The translations under genes were made by a program, and so were the position numbers. Below are positions 1 through 9,079 of a stretch of DNA of 64,000 nt, one piece after another (position 1 is the first letter of the stretch; each line of letters opens with the position of its first letter). Under the pieces are notes generated by a model. The model had not been told where the DNA came from and searched no databases. It was given only the letters and a program-made list of their open reading frames with translations. The stretch is taken from positions 75,160,383 to 75,224,382 of the forward strand of contig CM055092.1 in assembly GCA_029204225.1 (NCBI GenBank). The letters are read 5' to 3'. The stretch comes from Diphasiastrum complanatum. Lineage: Eukaryota; Streptophyta; Lycopodiopsida; Lycopodiales; Lycopodiaceae.

Positions 1-371
1 CTAATCAACTAGTTAGTTAGTCTCCGTCGTTGCTATTCATTTCAGTTGGGCATGAAGCCCGTTGAGCTGCCAGCTGGCAGCGCGAAAGATTTCTCTTTGT
101 GTGTTTTTGTTCTTTTCGTTGTTTTCGTTTTGTGTCCATTTTGCACTTTGCGGTCTTGGAGGTGTGTTTACGATTCGCGATTGATTCGTGAATCGTTCGT
201 GCTTCGAGTCAAAGACATGTTGATTGTCGTGAATTATTCTCGTTCGACCTTCGTGTCTTGTTCGTGCTGCGACAAAGTTGCAGGAGTTCACCATTTCTGA
301 CATTCCCTCTTGAACTTTACAACTTTGTTTGTTCAATCCAATTCCGACCTCAAAACTTTTACTAGCAAATT
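1..371. other. Unassigned sequence
   Basis: No convincing gene is visible. Short open frames occur on both strands but show no recognisable motif and overlap one another. The stretch could be the edge of an LTR or leader, but no matching second copy lies in the window. Confidence 0.3.
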
Positions 372-490
372 TCTTCACGCAATCAACCTACACCAGATTT
401 TAGTATGCAAACAAAGATTAGGTTGACTTATGCAGACATCTTTGGACATAAGATTAAGATTAAAGTTTTATTCCCACCTAATCCAATCCA
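372..490 (-). repeat. Fragment of the 31/63-kb dispersed repeat family
   Basis: This stretch matches the reverse complement of about 63,485-63,600 almost end to end, with shared blocks such as ACATCTTTGGACAT and AAGATTAGG. A more distant match lies at about 31,740-31,850. It abuts the truncated end of the copia fragment at 538, so it marks either an insertion boundary or a deletion join. Confidence 0.55.
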
Positions 491-537
491 TAACAAAATG
501 GTACTTGGTAAGCCAATCAATGGAACCTAAATTTAAT

Positions 538-1054
538 CTAGTCAATTCCTTTACTTTGCTCATAACCCTTCACTACTAGGTGTGCCTTATGCTTTGCTAT
601 CATGCCATCCGCATTAAACTTTGTTCTAAACACCCATTTGTTGTCAATGGGTTTCTTTCCAAGTGGTAGATCAACCAACTCCCATGTACCATGCTTGTGG
701 ATGGATTCCATCTCATCCTCCATTGTCCTTTGCCACTCTTTGTGATCTTTTGCCTCATCAAAGGTTGATGGCTCTCGACACTTCAAAATGTCACTCATTA
801 GGGCATAGTTTACATGATAACGATCGGGAGACTTCCTTTCCCACGTTGATCTTCTCACTTCTCCTTGTGTGCTAGATCCTGGTTGATTTAGCTTTACGTC
901 CTTCATGATCTTCTCATACCATTTTGGTATCTTAGATTCAGGTGATACACTATGTGGAGAGTATGTATCCCAAGGAGTGTCCAAGTAATGTTTCTTACTT
1001 CCAATCGGTTTTTCCTTTATTCCTCCTATTACCTTTCCCTAGGCTCTTGAATAG
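538..1054 (-). pseudogene. Ty1/copia polyprotein fragment: linker and start of reverse transcriptase
   Basis: On the minus strand an open frame of about 148 codons (984 to 538) reads into the beginning of the copia reverse transcriptase. It has the typical lead-in W-x(3)-M-x-D-E-x-x-S-I, then G-T-W-E-L-V, then K-W-V-F and K-A-H-L-V-V-K-G. The RT is cut off after its first 60 or so residues, before the catalytic YVDD box. The fragment continues the integrase half at 5,182-5,920: both belong to one older element now split by the insertion at 1,055-5,181. It is not functional. Confidence 0.85.
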
Positions 1055-1059
1055 GTGGT

Positions 1060-1760
1060 TGTGAAAGTACTATACTTTAGGACCATAAATGGATCTACAA
1101 AAGATCCACAAGAGTGATTGGATGCTTGCTTAACAATCTATCAAAAAACTAGACACAAAACAGTTGATCTAGATTGGCAATTTGACAAACAACAAGCATT
1201 AACAATCAAAAGCATTGATAAACATTGAAATACGAGCCCACACGTGTGTACTACAGGCTGTAGTACGGCCTTCAACCTGAGAAACAAGTAGAAATTGATT
1301 TGGTTTCATTTGGATCACAAAAACTCAATGTACATAGTGAACTAGCTTGAGATTGCCAATGAGCTCCAAAAATTTTCTATCTTCTCACTATGGAGAGAGG
1401 GAATACATACCAAATTCGACTTCCTTCTTGAAGTTAGGTGGATTTCCAGCATGTAATAAGGAAGTTAACTCACTCTCCTTGACCTAAAATAAAACCCTAG
1501 TCTATTTCCTAGAGTTATGCTTGGTAGGTAGCTAGTTGGTCAAATTTTCACCTTAAACTTAGGTGTAGGTCCTATAAAGTAGGGATGACCTCCAAATAGA
1601 CATGACCAACTCTCTTGACTTGACCTAACCTACATTAGGATGGGTTTCCCATGTGGCATCATGGCCTCACATGTGTGGGACCCACTTGTGTACACAATTT
1701 ACACTATTCTACATGGTTTTTGATCAAGCTAGATTTGCCAATTTTTGGCAATTCTTCACA
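1060..1760 (-). repeat. 3' LTR of the gag-only element
   Basis: The 701-bp LTR is bounded by the short inverted repeat TGTGAA...TTCACA. It is identical to 4,476-5,176 except at 1,491 (A versus G at 4,907) and 1,591 (T versus A at 5,007). In sense orientation it is the downstream LTR; the internal sequence just before it reads GAGGACACCAC and stands where a polypurine tract would be. Confidence 0.95.
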
Positions 1761-1970
1761 GTGGTGTCCTCATATTTAGCTTGATCTATTTACAACTCTC
1801 TTGAGATCAATGAAAGCTTTTAGAAGTGTCTAAAAAATACAGCTACAAAGAAGGAACTTTTGAGACTCCAATAGAGAATGATGTCCATGAAGGATCTTTC
1901 ACCACCTCTTAGAGGATCCCTTACAAGATGTTCCATAAATGTGTCTATATACATGTAGCACACTTCAAAA

Positions 1971-2847
1971 CTAAACATCATGCCAAGCCATGGATTCCAA
2001 GGCATTTTGTGCACTTGAAGATACATCAATGAAAATATTAAGTGCATAAATAATGTTGCCAAAGACAACTTGTCTTGCTTGATCCATATGATTGAGCCTA
2101 GATGGCTCCATCTTGATACTCAAGATTCTTCTTGGAGTCCTCGGGTCTTGAGCTTGATCCTTCACTTGACTTGACTCCAAAACATCAATGAATTGAATAA
2201 TGTGTTGATCCAAAGGTGCTTCTTCAAGTTTACAAATCTTCCACTCTTGAAAGATCACATTTCCACCATTGACAAATTCTTTGGTTGAAAACAAGTAGAT
2301 TCTACAATCTCTACTTAAAGAGCAAAACACTACCATTATTCCTATCATTGAAATAGGATAATCTCTGGTCCTTACATTGGAATGATCATGCACAAAGCAT
2401 GTGGACACAAAGATTTCGAAAGCAAATGATGTTTCATCTTTTATGACTCTATTCAAACTATTACAAAAATAGTTATCCAATGAAATTGCTTTATCAACAA
2501 CAAATGTAGATTTCAAAGCATCCCATTTCAATAAACACCATGGATCTTAAAGGTAAGAAACAAGTCACCTCATGTCTACTAATACTTTCCAAAAAGTATT
2601 CAAAGATAGTAGACTCTCCAATGCTCACCACCCTTGCAAGATGCACACTTGAATGGACAATTTGCATGCAATTTGATGACTCGGCCATTGTCATTGAGGA
2701 CTCCCTTGGAACTCTCATGCTTTGAGGCTGATCCTCAAGATCTTCCTCCTTTTGATGCTCCTCCTCAATGCAAGCAAGATCACACTTTGCCAAGATCTCC
2801 TCTTGAGTGATCTCCTCCTTCGCCATCCTCCTCCTCCTCCTTTGCAA
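1971..2847 (-). other. Degenerate region downstream of gag in the gag-only element
   Basis: Two minus-strand frames, 2,847-2,494 (117 codons) and 2,531-1,971 (186 codons), follow and overlap the gag ORF in other frames. The first begins with a run of Arg and Glu that looks like a frame-shifted continuation of the gag tail. Neither shows the copia protease DSG motif, an integrase HHCC motif or an RT core. I do not recognise them. They may be relict pol sequence or captured DNA that keeps the element at packageable length. Confidence 0.4.
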
Positions 2848-3694
2848 GGTTTCCTTGTTTGTCCTCCTCCACTTGTGCTCTTAGCCTCTTGTAGCATTCA
2901 GATGCATAATGCCCCTTCTTTCCACAAAAGAAGCATTTTTGCTTTGACTTGTCCTTTGAGCTTGATGCATCATCCTCTTCTTTGGCCTCCTTTGGATGCT
3001 TCTTCTTTCCATTGGTCTTCTTTTTGCCCTTGAATGAGAAATTGGCTTTCTCATCACCATCCTGCAACGACAAGGAACTCATCCTAGATTTTGCATGGAG
3101 CATCCTACACTCTTCAGCCACCAATACACTGTGAAGTCTTTCTATAGTTGGCAAAGTGTCTTGGATGGCAAAACTTTGGACCAAATTTGCAAAGTCATCT
3201 CCTAGACCATTAAGGACAATTTGTACAAGCTCTTCATCATGAATCTTCTCTCTAATGGAAGCCAACTCCCTATTTAGAGACTTGATTCTGAGTACATAAT
3301 CATGTGCACTCTCCTCACTTCTCCTCGTGCTTTGCAAAATTTGATTTCTAAGCATAAGAACTCTAGAAGTGTTGCTAGACTCATAGATTGATTTTAAAGA
3401 CTCCCAAGCCTCTTTAGCATTAGTACAAGCTGATACTTCTCTCAACAAATCATTGCTCACATTCATCTTCACACAATGAAGTGCAAGCCTAGATCTCTTC
3501 TTGTATCTAGCTAACTCCTGTGCACCTAGAGGTTCATCTTCATCTTCAATCAAGAACTCATAAAGGTCTTGGAGCACCAAGAGTGACTCCATTCTAACCT
3601 TCCAAATAGCATAATTTGTAGAATTCAACCTCTCACTAGCTTCTATAAGGTATGCTCCAGCAAATCCCATCTTACTAGTGACTTCTACAAACAA
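2780..3694 (-). CDS. gag: Copia-type Gag with CCHC zinc knuckle (304 aa)
   Basis: Gag forms the virus-like particle and binds the element RNA. The N-terminal half carries the UBN2/retrotran-gag signature: L-N-x-x-N-Y-A-I-W-K-V-R-M near residue 22, then L-R-E-V-S-A, A-K-E-A-W-E-S-L and L-R-N-Q-I-L-Q. A Lys-rich segment precedes one zinc knuckle, CFFCGKKGHYASEC (C-x2-C-x4-H-x4-C), near residue 255, and an acidic tail ends the frame. The ORF is uninterrupted, which fits the near-identical LTRs. Two candidate starts exist nine codons apart; the longer is reported. It is the only recognisable protein of the element, so mobility would depend on enzymes supplied in trans. Confidence 0.9.
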   Translation of the reverse strand: MFVEVTSKMGFAGAYLIEASERLNSTNYAIWKVRMESLLVLQDLYEFLIEDEDEPLGAQELARYKKRSRLALHCVKMNVSNDLLREVSACTNAKEAWESLKSIYESSNTSRVLMLRNQILQSTRRSEESAHDYVLRIKSLNRELASIREKIHDEELVQIVLNGLGDDFANLVQSFAIQDTLPTIERLHSVLVAEECRMLHAKSRMSSLSLQDGDEKANFSFKGKKKTNGKKKHPKEAKEEDDASSSKDKSKQKCFFCGKKGHYASECYKRLRAQVEEDKQGNLAKEEEEDGEGGDHSRGDLGKV

Positions 3695-3700
3695 GAAATA

Positions 3701-4045
3701 GATTTGATTGACTTGAAACTCACAAAGGTCTCACACTTGCAGTGTTTCACTCAAATTTGATTTCTAATCCAACAAATGGACTTATAATCACAGTTCTATC
3801 ACTCCCTCACAAAGCTGGAATGAAGATAAGATGAAGTGAAAACTACTTTCAAACAAATCTTGCCAAGAAATGGATTTGATTGTCTCTAGAAACTCACTAA
3901 GGTCTCTCTCTTGTAGTTTTTCACTCAAATTAGATTTCTAATCCAACAAATGGACTTATAATCTCAGTTCTAGCACTCCCTCACAAAGTTGGAATGAAGA
4001 TAAGATGATGTGAAATCTACTTACAATCAAATCTTGCCAATTTTG
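3701..4045 (-). repeat. Tandem 172-bp duplication in the leader of the gag-only element
   Basis: Two diverged direct copies, 3,701-3,872 and 3,873-4,045, both start with GATTTGATTG and share a run about CCAACAAATGGACTTATAATC. They lie between the primer-binding site and the gag start, in the untranslated leader. They are more diverged from each other than the LTRs are, so the duplication predates this insertion. Confidence 0.8.
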
Positions 4046-4463
4046 GCTATTTTTGGACAAAAAAATTGCTTAATCTCTTTCTTCTTTCTTGGTGTACTTT
4101 CAAGACCTGTTTTTAACCTTAATAGGACTTGAACTCAGCCTATATTAATTATATTCCATGAAACAAATTCAAATCTAATCAATGGCAAATGATCTTGGTA
4201 GATTATCCTAGGATCTCCGCCAAAAATTACACCAATAGCTCACAAATTGAATTTTTTTGGATCAAATGAATACCATGCATTAAATGCAGGTTCAGAGGTG
4301 CCCACACATGTGGACAGTACGGATTTGGACCCCTACCAAGTTTGGGATCAAATCTCCTCACCAAAATCAAGATTCTAGCTTGCCCTCTCAATACTAGTTT
4401 TTAGCACCAAAACTTGCTAAAAATGGATTTGCATTAGATCAATGGCTTATGCTCTTGTACTTG

Positions 4464-4475
4464 GCTCTGATACCA
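4464..4475 (-). promoter_or_regulatory. Primer-binding site (initiator tRNA-Met) of the gag-only element
   Basis: The minus strand reads TGGTATCAGAGC, the standard plant copia site complementary to the 3' end of initiator tRNA-Met. It directly abuts the LTR ending at 4,476. It fixes the orientation of the element as minus. Confidence 0.93.
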
Positions 4476-5176
4476 TGTGAAAGTACTATACTTTAGGACC
4501 ATAAATGGATCTACAAAAGATCCACAAGAGTGATTGGATGCTTGCTTAACAATCTATCAAAAAACTAGACACAAAACAGTTGATCTAGATTGGCAATTTG
4601 ACAAACAACAAGCATTAACAATCAAAAGCATTGATAAACATTGAAATACGAGCCCACACGTGTGTACTACAGGCTGTAGTACGGCCTTCAACCTGAGAAA
4701 CAAGTAGAAATTGATTTGGTTTCATTTGGATCACAAAAACTCAATGTACATAGTGAACTAGCTTGAGATTGCCAATGAGCTCCAAAAATTTTCTATCTTC
4801 TCACTATGGAGAGAGGGAATACATACCAAATTCGACTTCCTTCTTGAAGTTAGGTGGATTTCCAGCATGTAATAAGGAAGTTAACTCACTCTCCTTGACC
4901 TAAAATGAAACCCTAGTCTATTTCCTAGAGTTATGCTTGGTAGGTAGCTAGTTGGTCAAATTTTCACCTTAAACTTAGGTGTAGGTCCTATAAAGTAGGG
5001 ATGACCACCAAATAGACATGACCAACTCTCTTGACTTGACCTAACCTACATTAGGATGGGTTTCCCATGTGGCATCATGGCCTCACATGTGTGGGACCCA
5101 CTTGTGTACACAATTTACACTATTCTACATGGTTTTTGATCAAGCTAGATTTGCCAATTTTTGGCAATTCTTCACA
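4476..5176 (-). repeat. 5' LTR of the gag-only element
   Basis: This is the 701-bp partner of 1,060-1,760, with 2 mismatches and no indels. It starts TGTGAAAG on the plus strand and ends TTCACA. In sense orientation it would contain the promoter of the element RNA. Confidence 0.95.
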
Positions 5177-5181
5177 GTGGT

Positions 5182-5920
5182 GTCCTCTCATACTCGCCCT
5201 CTCGACTCTCATCTTCACGTGCATCATCATATGGAGCGTCTTCTTCATTTTCTTCTTCCAAAATTGTGGGAAGTCTTTGATGATTTCACCACTTGCATGG
5301 CCTTCATCTTCATACCTGGGTGTCTCATCAAATATCACATCTTTGCTAATGTGAATCTTGTTCATTACAGGATCAAAACACTTGTACACCTTTGTCCTCT
5401 CATCATAACCGATGAAGATACACTTGATTGCTTTTGCATCAAGTTTCTTTTGCTCCTCCTTTGGCACATGTACATAGGCCCTGACATCCAATGACATAAA
5501 AATTGTCGATTTTTGGTTTTATTCCTGTAAATGCTTCTTCGGGAGTCACATTTGGAACCACAACTGTAAGGCTCTTGTTTTGCAAGAATGTTGTCACACT
5601 GCATGCTTCCGACCAAAGTGAATTGGTCAAGGCCATTTGCTTCATCATGGAGCGTGCACTCTCCATAATAGTCTTGTTCTTTCTTTCAGCTACACCATTA
5701 CTATGCGACATATGTGATTGTGTAAATTGTCTTTTGATGTCGTGTTCCTTGCAAAAGTCCTCAAAATTATCATATTTGTATTCGCCCCCTCTATCAGATC
5801 TTAGCACTTTGATGCGTGCATCCGGTTGGTTCTCTACTAAAGTCATGAACTCCTTGAAGCGAGCAAATCATATTTCTTCTTCAAGAAATAAATTCATGTC
5901 CTATGGAACCCCAAAAAGAT
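5182..5920 (-). pseudogene. Ty1/copia integrase fragment (older host element)
   Basis: On the minus strand, from about 5,905, one frame carries the integrase core: F-K-E-F-M-T-L-V-E-N, then L-R-S-D-R-G-G-E-Y (second catalytic Asp), then S-N-G-V-A-E-R-K-N (third catalytic Glu). A second frame, from 5,497, carries the C-terminal part with K-A-I-K-C-I-F-I-G-Y and H-I-S-K-D-V-I-F-D-E. A frameshift near 5,460-5,500 separates them. The reading continues across the inserted young element into 1,054-538. The zinc-binding N-terminus and everything upstream are missing. Confidence 0.85.
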
Positions 5921-5973
5921 CTCATGTATAAGCATGAATGAAAGAAGAGAGAGAGAATGTATCTCTTCCCATG

Positions 5974-6082
5974 TGTGTACATCTATTTATAACAAGTCCA
6001 TGCCTATTTTCCCTCATAAAATGATGTGCCACCTCAATATGCTTGCTCCTTGCATGAAAGATAGGATTTCTTGCCAAATAAG
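5974..6082 (-). pseudogene. Short copia RNase H fragment
   Basis: The minus strand translates to a piece resembling the copia RNase H end, with N-P-I-F-H-A-R-S-K-H-I-E-V followed by H-F-M-R-E. In an intact element this lies downstream of the reverse transcriptase, yet here it sits upstream of the integrase. It is therefore a separate or rearranged fragment. It is about 36 codons long and not functional. Confidence 0.6.
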
Positions 6083-6174
6083 AGACCTAACTTATCAAAA
6101 AAAGAATATTAAATATAAAAAAAGTTATGTTTAACATAGGAGACATAGAATATAGAAAAGAAACAATTAATAAA

Positions 6175-6195
6175 CACCTATGCTAAGCATGGGTG
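6175..6195. repeat. Palindromic site 1 of 6 (TATGCTAAGCAT core)
   Basis: An imperfect 21-bp palindrome with one mismatched pair, centred on CCTATGCTAAGCATGGG. It lies just beyond the 3' end of the minus-strand ParB-like gene. The same core recurs at 7,936, 8,586, 8,630, 8,682 and 9,034 and was noticed nowhere else in the window. Confidence 0.75.
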
Positions 6196-6219
6196 AAATA
6201 AATACCATGTCTCTAAACA

Positions 6220-8357
6220 AAATCAAAAATGGACTCAGGGCTTCATTTCAGCAGCTAAGAGGATAAAGCCTCTGGCACTCATCGAAATCTTGACAATATA
6301 ACCCTGTCACAAGGGCTTCTTGAACTTTCATAAATAATTTGTGCTTGCATTTAAAAAATATAATTAATAAAAATCCAACCAAATTATGAAAATTCTTTTT
6401 TTTTTAAAAGTAATATGAAAATAAATATTTAAATTATGATTATTACCTCTGAAGTTCTTTTCCATTTCTGCTAGAAAAAGTTAATCATCAGCAACTCTTG
6501 AAAGAACACTTATTATTAGCTCTGAAGAGCTAATCTCTTGCATATTCTTCCACTCTGATATTCCCATTTCAGTAGGGATTGGCTTCAGAGTTTGAGTGCT
6601 CACAACTTTTTTTTTGGACTTCGAAGCACCCTGAGCAGGTTGGTCTTTTATTTGAAATTTTTCTCACTTATCAAAAAATTTATCAACAAGGGCCCCACAC
6701 CTGAAATAAAAAAAAAATTAATTGATAAAGAATTTAACTGATATTAAAATTGAGCTCAAAATTTTAGTTTGATAAAAACAATTTAAAAAGATTATAACAT
6801 ATATTATGACCAGAGCATTCCATGACGAACATATCCAAACAAATTACCTGGCCACTGCGAAAAGCAAGCTGAAAAAATTTATCATAGTTAGTAAGGCTCT
6901 GCGTAATTCGAATCAAAAGACAGGCCTGTCTCTTGAGCACACAGTGCTTTCAGCTCAAGTTGATTCACATCTCCTATTTTGGAGACTCTCATATATTCTT
7001 TGTGAAAAAAAACGAATTCTTTGTATCACGGTCATCTTCATCCGGTAGTCCTGATCAATATTGTGGTCTCAAGCCAATAATTTCGCTTCTTCCACTGTCA
7101 GGCCAGCAAATGCAATGGCACTCACAGTTCGAAAGCTTGAGATATGGGGATACTCTTGAGATAATTGTTTTCGAGCTTGTAAACTGTGTATCCCCCCAAG
7201 AACAAAAAAATGATATGAATCTAATAAAGAAAAATCAAAATTTGCAACATCGTTGCATTCGTTGGGATCAACCAAAACAACAAAGGGAGTAACTATGGCC
7301 TATGTATGATCTTTAATATTTTATTTTTAAATTATGTACATGTGTTTCATTAGGCTCTCTAACTTCCATTGACCCGTCTCCTGTTATTGGGTCTACAGGT
7401 GGCCTATCACACTGATTTATGTCTAAAATTAAAGTTGTTTATTTTTTTTTTTTTTGTCTTATGGATATCCTCTCTTAATTTGGCAAGTTCGGAACTATCT
7501 TGTAATGGGCAGATGGATGTACCAGATAGCGACAAAGATGGTACGGTGGCAGCTTTTTTGCTTTCAGCAGAAGGGATGGACTTATGGCGATGTGTAGCCA
7601 TGGCCTTTGGGCGTGACTTAGGTCTAGTGGGCGAAGTTTCAGAAATATTATGAGATCTTTTTTTTTTTGGGATGAGAGACGGCTACGGTTTCATCCTCAA
7701 CATTTTCAGAGGCCGGCTTTGTGACCTGAACAGTGGTAGAAGCGGGCTTGCGAGGTCCAATAGATATACCTTTTGAACTCCATAATGAATAGACCGGATC
7801 TTTTCCCTCAGCAATAGCAGCTAAAACCATTTTTAAGCATGGTTTCATGCTCTGGACAGAAACAAAAATCAAGTTTAAATATAATGACTAAAAGCTTAAG
7901 TCTAAAAGTTCAAATAATTTTATATCTAATAACAACTATGCTAAGCATGAAACAAACATGATTAAAAATATATTCTATAATTACTCACCAAAGTAACTAG
8001 AGCTTTATCACAATAGGCTTTTATGGCCTCGTCCTGAAAAAGTCGGATCTTTATCATAGTCTTGTTCAGAATGAAAATAGAACGAGACTTATCCGTCTCC
8101 TTTACAAGTATATTCACAAAACCTTCTTCTTGATCCTCATCTGGTTGATTAGCAAGCAATCTTCCTTGAACTTTGAATTGCGAGTCTCCTCTGCCAGGCT
8201 TCTCAGCTAAATAAATAAAAAGCTTCAAAAGCTTTGCGTTGTTGACTCCTTTGGTGAAATAGTACATGAATTTTTTCTTATCTTTTAATGGAATATCTTG
8301 AGGTTTCTCCGAAATTTTAAAAGAAATCCTCGACATTTCGAAAATTATCAAAGACAT
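6220..8357 (-). pseudogene. Decayed multi-exon gene with a ParB/sulfiredoxin-like GGxHS motif
   Basis: The gene reads leftward. Exon 1 (8,357-7,989, 123 codons, starting M-S-L-I-I-F) ends at a good donor, TTTG/GTGAGTAA. Exon 2 starts at 7,851 after TTCTGTCCAG in matching phase, and breaks at an A-run near 7,660 (plus-strand T-run), where the frame shifts and continues to about 7,440 as a Ser/Pro/Lys-rich linker. A further block at 7,290-6,990 contains F-F-V-L-G-G-I-H-S-L-Q-A, then A-G-L-T-V-E-E-A, an in-frame TGA, then N-I-D-Q-D-Y. GG-x-HS with a following A-x3-L resembles ParB/Srx-fold domains seen in uncharacterised eukaryotic expansions (recalled, not searched). Exon-like pieces at about 6,685-6,450 and 6,345-6,220 look like its C-terminus. 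It is divergent to the gene at 9,080. Confidence 0.45.
7936..7949. repeat. Palindromic site 2 of 6
   Basis: CTATGCTAAGCATG, lying in the first intron of the ParB-like gene. Confidence 0.6.
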
Positions 8358-8585
8358 TGAAAATCTGCAAAAAAAAAAAAAAAAAAAGACTTTCTAGAAA
8401 AATTTAAAACGCTATCTTAATGAAAATGCTGAAAACTTTAATAAAACAAGCCATTTTTGTGAAAAAAAAAAAAAAAAAAAGTTAAAAAACAAAACTACAA
8501 ATTCAACATATTTTCTTACTAAAACATCTCAAAAGGATCACTTTTCTGAGACAAAGCGTTGTAAAACAAGAAAATAGGAGTAGCG

Positions 8586-8696
8586 ACCTATGCTAAGCAT
8601 AGGTTGTGGTCGAGTCCTTACTAACAACTTATGCTTAGCATAGGACAGAGACGGGATTCTTCAATTCTAATCTCTTTCGACCTATGCTGAGCATAG
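8586..8696. repeat. Palindromic sites 3-5 of 6, in the shared upstream region
   Basis: Three sites lie between the divergent genes. The one at 8,586-8,604 is a perfect 19-bp palindrome, ACCTATGCTAAGCATAGGT. The one at 8,630-8,642 is TATGCTTAGCATA, and the one at 8,682-8,696 is CTATGCTGAGCATAG. Centre-to-centre spacings are 41 and 53 bp. Such clusters are typical of operators or of transposase-binding subterminal repeats; which applies here is inference. Confidence 0.8.
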
Positions 8697-8796
8697 CTTT
8701 CATCTCTGGTCCTGTTCCAGAGACCCCCGTCTCACGCCAGTCCTCCAACTTACCTCACTCCACGTTGACCTCGAGTATTAGCTCGGACAGTCCAAA

Positions 8797-8843
8797 CCTA
8801 ACCCTAATCCTAAACCTAACCCTAGCCCTAACCCTAACCCTAA
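8797..8843. repeat. Interstitial telomere-like repeat
   Basis: About seven consecutive CCTAA-type units, mostly CCCTAA with single-base variants, lie in the region between the divergent genes. The motif resembles plant telomere repeat or the telo-box found in some promoters. The run is far too short to be a chromosome end. Confidence 0.8.
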
Positions 8844-9033
8844 GAATGCTGACAAACAGTATTTAAGGCATGGTAGCCGTCGGAAATTTTTATTATCCAG
8901 TTACTTTTTAGGCTTGTTGCTCATTTGCATTTAGTTGATTTTTCTGTGTACGTCTATTGAGGTTCGCATAGGTTTTTGTTACAGTTATGTTTGAGGAGCA
9001 CATTTAGTGTGGTGTTAACTATTTGAACGGTTC

Positions 9034-9046
9034 TATGCTTAGCATA
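9034..9046. repeat. Palindromic site 6 of 6
   Basis: TATGCTTAGCATA, ending 33 bp before the putative ATG at 9,080 of the plus-strand gene. Confidence 0.75.
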
Positions 9047-9079
9047 AGTACGTAGTTAAAAAAAAAATTTGAGGTTACG

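Larger units (their letters stand above)
1055..5181 (-). mobile_element. Young gag-only LTR retrotransposon (TR-GAG type, copia-like gag)
   Basis: This is a complete LTR element of 4,117 bp (1,060-5,176) flanked by a 5-bp target duplication, GTGGT, at 1,055-1,059 and 5,177-5,181. It reads on the minus strand. In sense order it has the 5' LTR, an initiator-Met tRNA primer-binding site directly against the LTR, a leader with a 172-bp tandem duplication, one gag ORF with a zinc knuckle, about 1 kb of degenerate sequence, and the 3' LTR. No protease, integrase or reverse transcriptase is recognisable in the 2.7-kb interior. This matches the published class of terminal-repeat retrotransposons with only a GAG domain, which must use enzymes from autonomous relatives. 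The LTRs differ at two positions, so insertion was recent. Confidence 0.93.

Noticed and set aside
46-378. Overlapping ORFs on both strands at the left edge
   Set aside because: They overlap in opposite directions, show no known motif and have no paralogue; at least one must be chance.
6100-6200. Terminal inverted repeat of the 6-12 kb gene pair
   Set aside because: The palindrome at 6,175 looks like an end, but no inverted partner or target duplication was found near 12.0-12.3 kb.
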